NCBI GenBank assembly: GCA_037952775.1
Contig: JBANAY010000004.1
Span: 11,160,001-11,224,000, forward strand
Direction of reading: 5' to 3'
Length of the DNA: 64,000 nucleotides
DNA from: Clonostachys chloroleuca
Lineage: Eukaryota > Ascomycota > Sordariomycetes > Hypocreales > Bionectriaceae
The position numbers and the translations under genes are program-made. How positions within the stretch are numbered: position 1 is the first letter of the stretch; every line of letters starts with the position of its first letter. The notes beneath the pieces were generated by a model. That model made no database searches and was not told the origin of the DNA. It saw only the letters and a list, made by a program, of their open reading frames with translations. Positions 58,864-64,000 of this stretch are shown here, in pieces.

Positions 58864-59377
58864 GAGACAGCTTACAGGTCCCGGGCCAGATCCCCGTGGA
58901 TAGACGGATAGAGCTTCACGGAGATGAGCGCTTAGAGATGGTGGGATAGATTCATTTGCCAACTTGAACTATTTCATGATGTTTGACAGGCTTCGAGAAT
59001 CTTAGACCGGAGTGAAGATTGAGCGTGCCATAGGATAATAGACCGCTCAAAGTAGCAGGGCCCAGGTGTTTTATACATTCATTGTCATCATATAACTATA
59101 GCTCGAGTGAATTTGGGATAATTTGGTGGGTTTCAACTTGTCGAAACCAAGAGATAGCAATGAGTATAAACTTACCGAAAGGGGGACGTCTTTGATGGAA
59201 TTTCTCGTTCTCTAAAAAGTCGGACGAATCTCGCAGATTAAGAAATTGGCTTACGCTGGACGAGCTACAATTGTTTAAAAGTTGTTGACATTTTAATGCG
59301 TTCAAAATGTATCCAGTGAGAAGAATGGCTAAACGTACGTTAGGTAGTATCATGGAATTCATTAGGCTTGCCACTGA
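58864..59377. other. Intergenic region (convergent)
   Basis: Between the kelch and lectin-like genes. No feature seen. Confidence 0.5.
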
Positions 59378-60941
59378 CTACGAATTCATTGTCCCCGGCC
59401 TGAACCATTGCAGGGAAAATGTACCGCCATCACTCGTCCATGTAGGATCTCCACTCCACGCCCTGTTGTTATTGACGATCGTCCAAGTTCCGTGGAACAG
59501 CTCTCCTTTGTTATTCAAACCAAACACACTCACCTTGCCTGAAGAACTAAGAACGACCGTAGGGGCACTATTAAAGCTACCCCCAAGATCGTCCCAGTCC
59601 GCACTCCAGCTGGTGTCAATAAGTGTCTTGTGCTTTAAGCGGTCATCCGTTCCCACCGCAACCACATCGATGCGAGAGTCTGAGACCACCAAAGCACTTG
59701 GAATTGATTCAAATGCTCCCCCTATATTTTCCCAATTCCCGTATCCACCTGCCGTCGTCCACAACAGATGATACATGGAGCCATCAGGGCTGACGCCAAA
59801 ATAGTCACTCCTATTAGAATTCGAGGATACGACAAAAGGGTCACCCTTGAAACTCCCCGCCTCGCCTTTCCAGCTTTCCCAAGTTGAATTGTCCCATCTT
59901 TCAACCCAGAGATCATGCGGTGCCTTGGCCCCGCCGCCATAGACAGCAACATCCATTCGGCCGGGTGAGCAGGAGACCATGGGCGAGCTCGATAGGTAAA
60001 GTCCCAAAGGTTGCCATCCGGAGTACATAGATGATGTTGTATTCCAGTTCATCTGGTGGAGAGCCATTGTAGAACCGCGCACAAAGAGGTCCAGCACACC
60101 CGAGTCGTGGGAGCAGCTCGTTGGCGGCGATGTTGCGAATCCCCCGAGACCGAGCCAAGATGAATCCCACGTACCGTTCTTGTAAGCTATCGAAGAGATA
60201 CCATAGCTCTTGTCCACGACCCACACATTGGTTTGCTCGCTCTCAAATGTCACAGCAGCAGGCTGGCTGGCGAATTGGCCACCAAGACTCGTCCACTGAT
60301 TCCGCCAGTTGGAGCCATCCCATTGCCGATACCATACCGCGCTGTCGGATCCGAGACCGAAAAAGAGCTTTGAGTCTGTGGACGCAGATGGAGAGGAATC
60401 TTGAACCACGGCGATCATGGAAGGGCATACCGTCAACCGGCAAACAGAACCAGAGCTGTTTGGCGTTGCTGTCGTGGTTGCTGTCGCTGTGGCCTTGCTT
60501 GGGCTGGAGTTTCCTGCTCTGTTCGGGAGAGGATGGCACTGTTAGATCTCAGAAATCTCACTGACTGAATGGAACTTACGAGCTACTATTTCCGCCAAGT
60601 AAAACTCCTAAAGTGACTCCAAGGATTATCGCTACGACGACTAGACCGATGGCGACGAGAACTAATATCCCCTTGCGCGTCTTCCACCATTTCTTTGGCG
60701 GAGGGGAGGCTGCTCCCTCTTCAAGTACCGGCGGAGGGGGAGACCATATCTTTTCATTGGGTCGGCTACTTTCCAATGGGTTCACTTCTTTGCCTTCGCC
60801 TACTTGTGGAGATACTTCTTTATTACTGAAACCATGCGGTAATGATGATTGACCTTGATCGGTAGAGGTTTGAGGTAGTTCATGAACTTCTTCAGGGAAA
60901 TTCTCTGACGGATGAATGGGCAGATCACGGACGTAACTCAT
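59378..60941 (-). CDS. Membrane-anchored seven-bladed PLL/fucose-lectin-like propeller protein, 500 aa
   Basis: Exons 60941-60580 and 60518-59378 (501 codons, phase 2). Residues 1-85 are hydrophilic and Pro/Glu-rich. A basic KKWWKTRKG stop-transfer precedes one TM helix (about residues 95-117), then a Thr/Ser-rich linker, then a propeller of about seven repeats with the motif W-x-x-LGG-x-F-x-S-x-P followed by a D-(V/L)-(F/V) strand (for example DDLGGSFNSAPTVV). These blades resemble PLL/AFL-type sugar-binding propellers. Topology is type II: the N-terminus in the cytosol and the lectin-like domain outside. Likely surface carbohydrate recognition, inferred from fold. Intact. It is convergent with the kelch membrane gene, which has a similar surface-propeller plan with opposite topology. 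Confidence 0.85.
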
Positions 60942-62180
60942 AGTTGAGGAAGAAGATGGATGGTTGGCATTTCTAATATCAACGCGGAAATGCGGGAGGT
61001 GGAATGAAAAGTAGTATTGGCATATCAATAACGCCCACGCATGCTATCTCGGCTGCCGGCACCCGAGATCGTTAGTGTCAACTTTCCGTTGGCCTAGACT
61101 GATCTAATCAAGCGTAGCCAAGATATTTGACAGCCGTTTATGGATTAAGGAGGAACCAAAATAAAACACATTTGCGGGGAAGAATTTTAGGACTGAAGTA
61201 TTAGGCCCTCCTCCACAGTATCTCAACCAATAGAAAGCACAACCCACGTCACTGAGGCTGTTCTGGACCCGCCACAGTCGTAAACGGCACTTGATTTGGG
61301 AAGAGGCTATCATGAACAGATATAGAAAGAATGGTTCCTTATCAGGCAATGGGCCTCAACGTCGGTGTTATCCAACCCTCCCGGTTTTCATATTAGTGTT
61401 TCGAGGAGCTCTGTGTCCTGGGTAGTTCGGTCACGTTTTTTACTGGCATCTAACACTGAGATACGAAGCTCATCACTCGTAGAGAACTGTTTCATGCTAT
61501 ATGGGATAATATCAGTTTTTTGTTATGTGAATCATTTAAGAGCACCCTTTGAATTATTTGAGCCAATTTCAAGTATATTTCATGTAGGAAATCGTTAGTG
61601 AGAAAAGTAATTTTGCTAGATTGAAATCAACTGGTGACTGAAGAAGGACGACTGGCAATAACATCCGGAGGCCCACACAAAGATTAGACAAGAGGAATCT
61701 ATCGCATAAGCAGCAGCTGTCTCAAAAATCTTATGGCTTATGGAAAGGATTGCGTCCTTAATTATCCCGTCTGATGTGGATTGGAATTTGAGGGGGCTGT
61801 AGCATTTGATCCTCTGTACCCGAGGTTGTGGGGGCTTAAGCCTTTAGAATAGACGTAAGCGACACCTCAATGCTACGAGAATATGTAGCTGCAATGCAGT
61901 ACGACCCGCCTCATAAGGCGTTCTCATATTGGTTTAGAAATGATCTACGGCGCCAGCCACAAACGGGCAGTGTTGGAGAGTATCCTACTTGTCAGCCCTC
62001 CATTGGCTGACACCCGTGAATCCTTGTTCCAAAGTCCCTCCATAATTCCTACGGCTAAAAAATGTCCGATGATAAACATTTCCACTTAAGTATTGCCTTC
62101 ATCTAGAGAAAAATTTGTGTTGCTTGTAATTTTAATTAGTCTTCCGATCGCTGTCGCAACTTACAAGCCCAGGTATCAAG
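60942..62180. other. Intergenic region
   Basis: Divergent upstream region of the lectin-like gene and the right-edge membrane protein gene. No gene or repeat is recognised. Confidence 0.5.
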
Positions 62181-64000
62181 ATGACATATGGGAGTCAGAC
62201 CGATAGGTCTGTGTCGCCCATCCAGTCCATGTTTGAGGAGAGCATCACAGCTCCGAGTGCTGTGAGCTTGATAAAGTCGACTGTTGATGAGTCAATCACC
62301 GAGGCCTTCGCTCGCGAGGTTCCTGATGAAGTCAGATTTCATCACCAGCCGAGTCCCTTGTCTCGGACCATGATAATTACCACAGATATTTTCGCACTCT
62401 CTCTCGGCTTCGGCCATTTTGTATTTGTCTGTTTAGTAGCATCATACCACGGCCGTCCCATGGATTTCAGGTATGGAAAATTTCAGGCTATCCTGACTAC
62501 GGTAGGTTTGTTTAAAAAGAAAAGCAGAGATACACACAATACTGATATAACATAGGCTGCCCCAATTTTCCCTATGGTATATGCATTTATTATGGGAAGA
62601 CTTTTCTTCCATTCTGCCCGGCTGAAGCTCGAAATGGGGAGTTCACTTGGTACTCTGGAGCAACTTATTGGGAGCCAAACAGTAGGCGGGGCTGCTGCTA
62701 TTCATCTCAAAACAGCAGCTTTTAACCCTCTAGCTGTGCTGATTCTTGCTTTATGGTCATTTTCTCCTCTCGGCAGTCAGTCGCTACTACGTATTCTCCA
62801 TCAGGAAACGCCGTCGGACGCTGCAACCTTTGTCTATCTAAACACTCAGAAAGCCTATCCCAATGAACTACTTAACGGCTCGATGGAGGATTCATACATT
62901 AGGAGCTTGAATTTAGATGTAAATATCGCGACCGTACCAACTGATCCTTGGGGGTATACTAAAATTCCCTTCTTAGAGCCGGCGGCTCTGAATCTAAAAG
63001 ATAGCCAATCTTGGCATGAGCTAGCTAACAACCAGACGAGGTCATATCAGCATTATTTGGTGTCCCGATCTCTCATCAACTCCCTGGAAACAGCATGGTA
63101 TCCATTGAAACAACCTATGTGGATTTGGAATGCGAGCCTCTTGAAACGATATGGGACCCTGTCGAACCTTCTCTGTACGAGACAAAGCTGAATCAAACAG
63201 CTCTTCAGGAAATTGCTTCTTACACGGAAAGAATGTTTCGCAACTACATTGGAGTGATTACCAATGGGAGCTGGTACGGATATCAGCAGCACTCAGAGAG
63301 CTTCAAAACACCCCGCTGGAATATTGCCCTGAATCGTTTCATTGGTACAGATTGGCTCGCCTTCAGGTAATCTAGTCTCGATGTTTTCCAAAATGAAACC
63401 GCAATCGAGGCAGGCTTGACCAAAATGCTCGTTCAGTTTGACTTTCCACCTCCACGGTATCTGGACCCCAAGGAAAAGGACCCCACGAAAAATTTCTTCA
63501 CTAGGAGTGAGTGCCGCGTATCGCAAAGGCATGTGGAGACTCGACTCTCTTGTTTAGCTGTTCCTCAAAAGCTCCGACCAGACTGTCACGCGGTAGCTCA
63601 GCGTCCGTCTCTCAAACCGCACCCGCCTGAGAATCTTTCCATTCTTTCTCATCCCCAGATATTCGGCGCCATTTCACGGCTCGTCCCCTCCGTGTTACTG
63701 AGTGGGAAAGGAACTCTAAACAACATCTTCAACATGGCAAATCTACAAATGATTTCAGAAACCAATCTCAGTACACGTTTAAGTCAGGCCATTAACACGT
63801 TCTACCTGGTGCACCAGATCTCTGAATTTATGGACCCCCTGGAAGACCCATCATACGAGGTTGGCGCTCCCTATTCGGCTTAGACTGTTGGCAATGCCAC
63901 CCGAACAGAGGTCTATTATGTTTACTTGATAAACCGGCCTTGGATGGTTGTCTGTCTGGTCTCCTGTCAAATTCTTACGCTTGCAAGCATCGTAGGAGTG
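62181..64000 (+). pseudogene. Large multi-pass fungal membrane protein, three lesions, runs off window
   Basis: Exon 1 (62181-62501) joins exon 2 (from 62556) in phase 0. TM helices occur at about residues 66-88 (TDIFALSLGFGHFVFVCLVASY), 108-125 and in NPLAVLILALWSFSPLGSQSLL, followed by a large N-glycosylation-rich loop. A late TM helix (PWMVVCLVSCQILTLASIVG) is cut by the window end. The family is a frequent uncharacterised fungal integral membrane protein marked by SLGTLEQLIGS and RPSLKPH. Lesions: a frame change near 63075-63082 (between SRSLI and PGNSMVSIE), in-frame TAA 63368-63370, and in-frame TAG 63882-63884 followed by clearly homologous-looking continuation. Most likely a true pseudogene. 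Confidence 0.8.

Noticed and set aside
1..64000. tRNA or rRNA genes, CRISPR arrays, bacterial operon features
   Set aside because: None seen by eye on either strand; the window is eukaryotic and intron-containing. A tRNA scan would be needed to exclude small RNA genes.

Overview
The window is nuclear DNA from a filamentous ascomycete (Pezizomycotina). Most genes carry short (about 50-70 nt) GT-AG introns with CTAAC/CTGAC-like branch sites. The gene families also fit this group: SesB-like/NACHT/ankyrin and NB-ARC/TPR NLR-type genes, fungal-specific transcription factor domains, a GH26-CBM35 mannanase, a DUF3425 bZIP and a GPI-anchored Ser/Thr-rich wall protein. I cannot name the genus. All exon coordinates are my own splice predictions from frame and consensus; none is transcript-supported.

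Layout. 0-8 kb: a small unknown ORF, an AAGGAAAG octanucleotide array, a protein-kinase gene, a gamma-butyrobetaine dioxygenase (carnitine) gene with a frame break, and a class II aldolase-like gene with a lost splice donor and a premature stop. 8-13 kb: a large SesB-like esterase/NACHT/ankyrin NLR-type gene with two homopolymer frame breaks. 13-16 kb: an SDR polyol/ketose reductase and an SMP-C2 lipid-transfer-type protein. 18-22 kb: a six-repeat propeller protein and an F-box protein. 23-46 kb: a metabolic stretch with an acyl-CoA oxidase (PTS1 -AKL), an amino-acid transporter (frame break), a fungal-specific transcription factor, a FAD amine-oxidase-like enzyme, a P450, a GPI protein, a GNAT, a second SDR, a bZIP and an aldo-keto reductase. 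It looks like tailoring enzymes plus regulators and a transporter, but no PKS, NRPS or terpene synthase is present.

46-64 kb: a MAPEG gene sits between the N- and C-terminal remnants of an amino-acid permease. Next come a GH26 beta-mannanase with a CBM35 and a GC-AG intron, a decayed RelA/SpoT-NB-ARC-TPR gene, a poorly coding 1.9-kb stretch, a kelch membrane protein (frame break), a membrane-anchored seven-bladed lectin-like protein, and a large multi-pass membrane protein with three lesions running off the right edge.

The most striking property is the number of broken genes. At least eight loci carry single-base frame breaks, lost splice sites, nonsense codons or deletions. Some lesions (homopolymer +1/-1) could be assembly errors. 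Others (CAA-to-TAA type stops, an 8-bp tandem duplication, a permease lacking most of its core) look like real decay. The most unusual gene is the RelA/SpoT-NB-ARC-TPR relic, where a ppGpp-synthetase-type domain occupies the effector position of an NLR.
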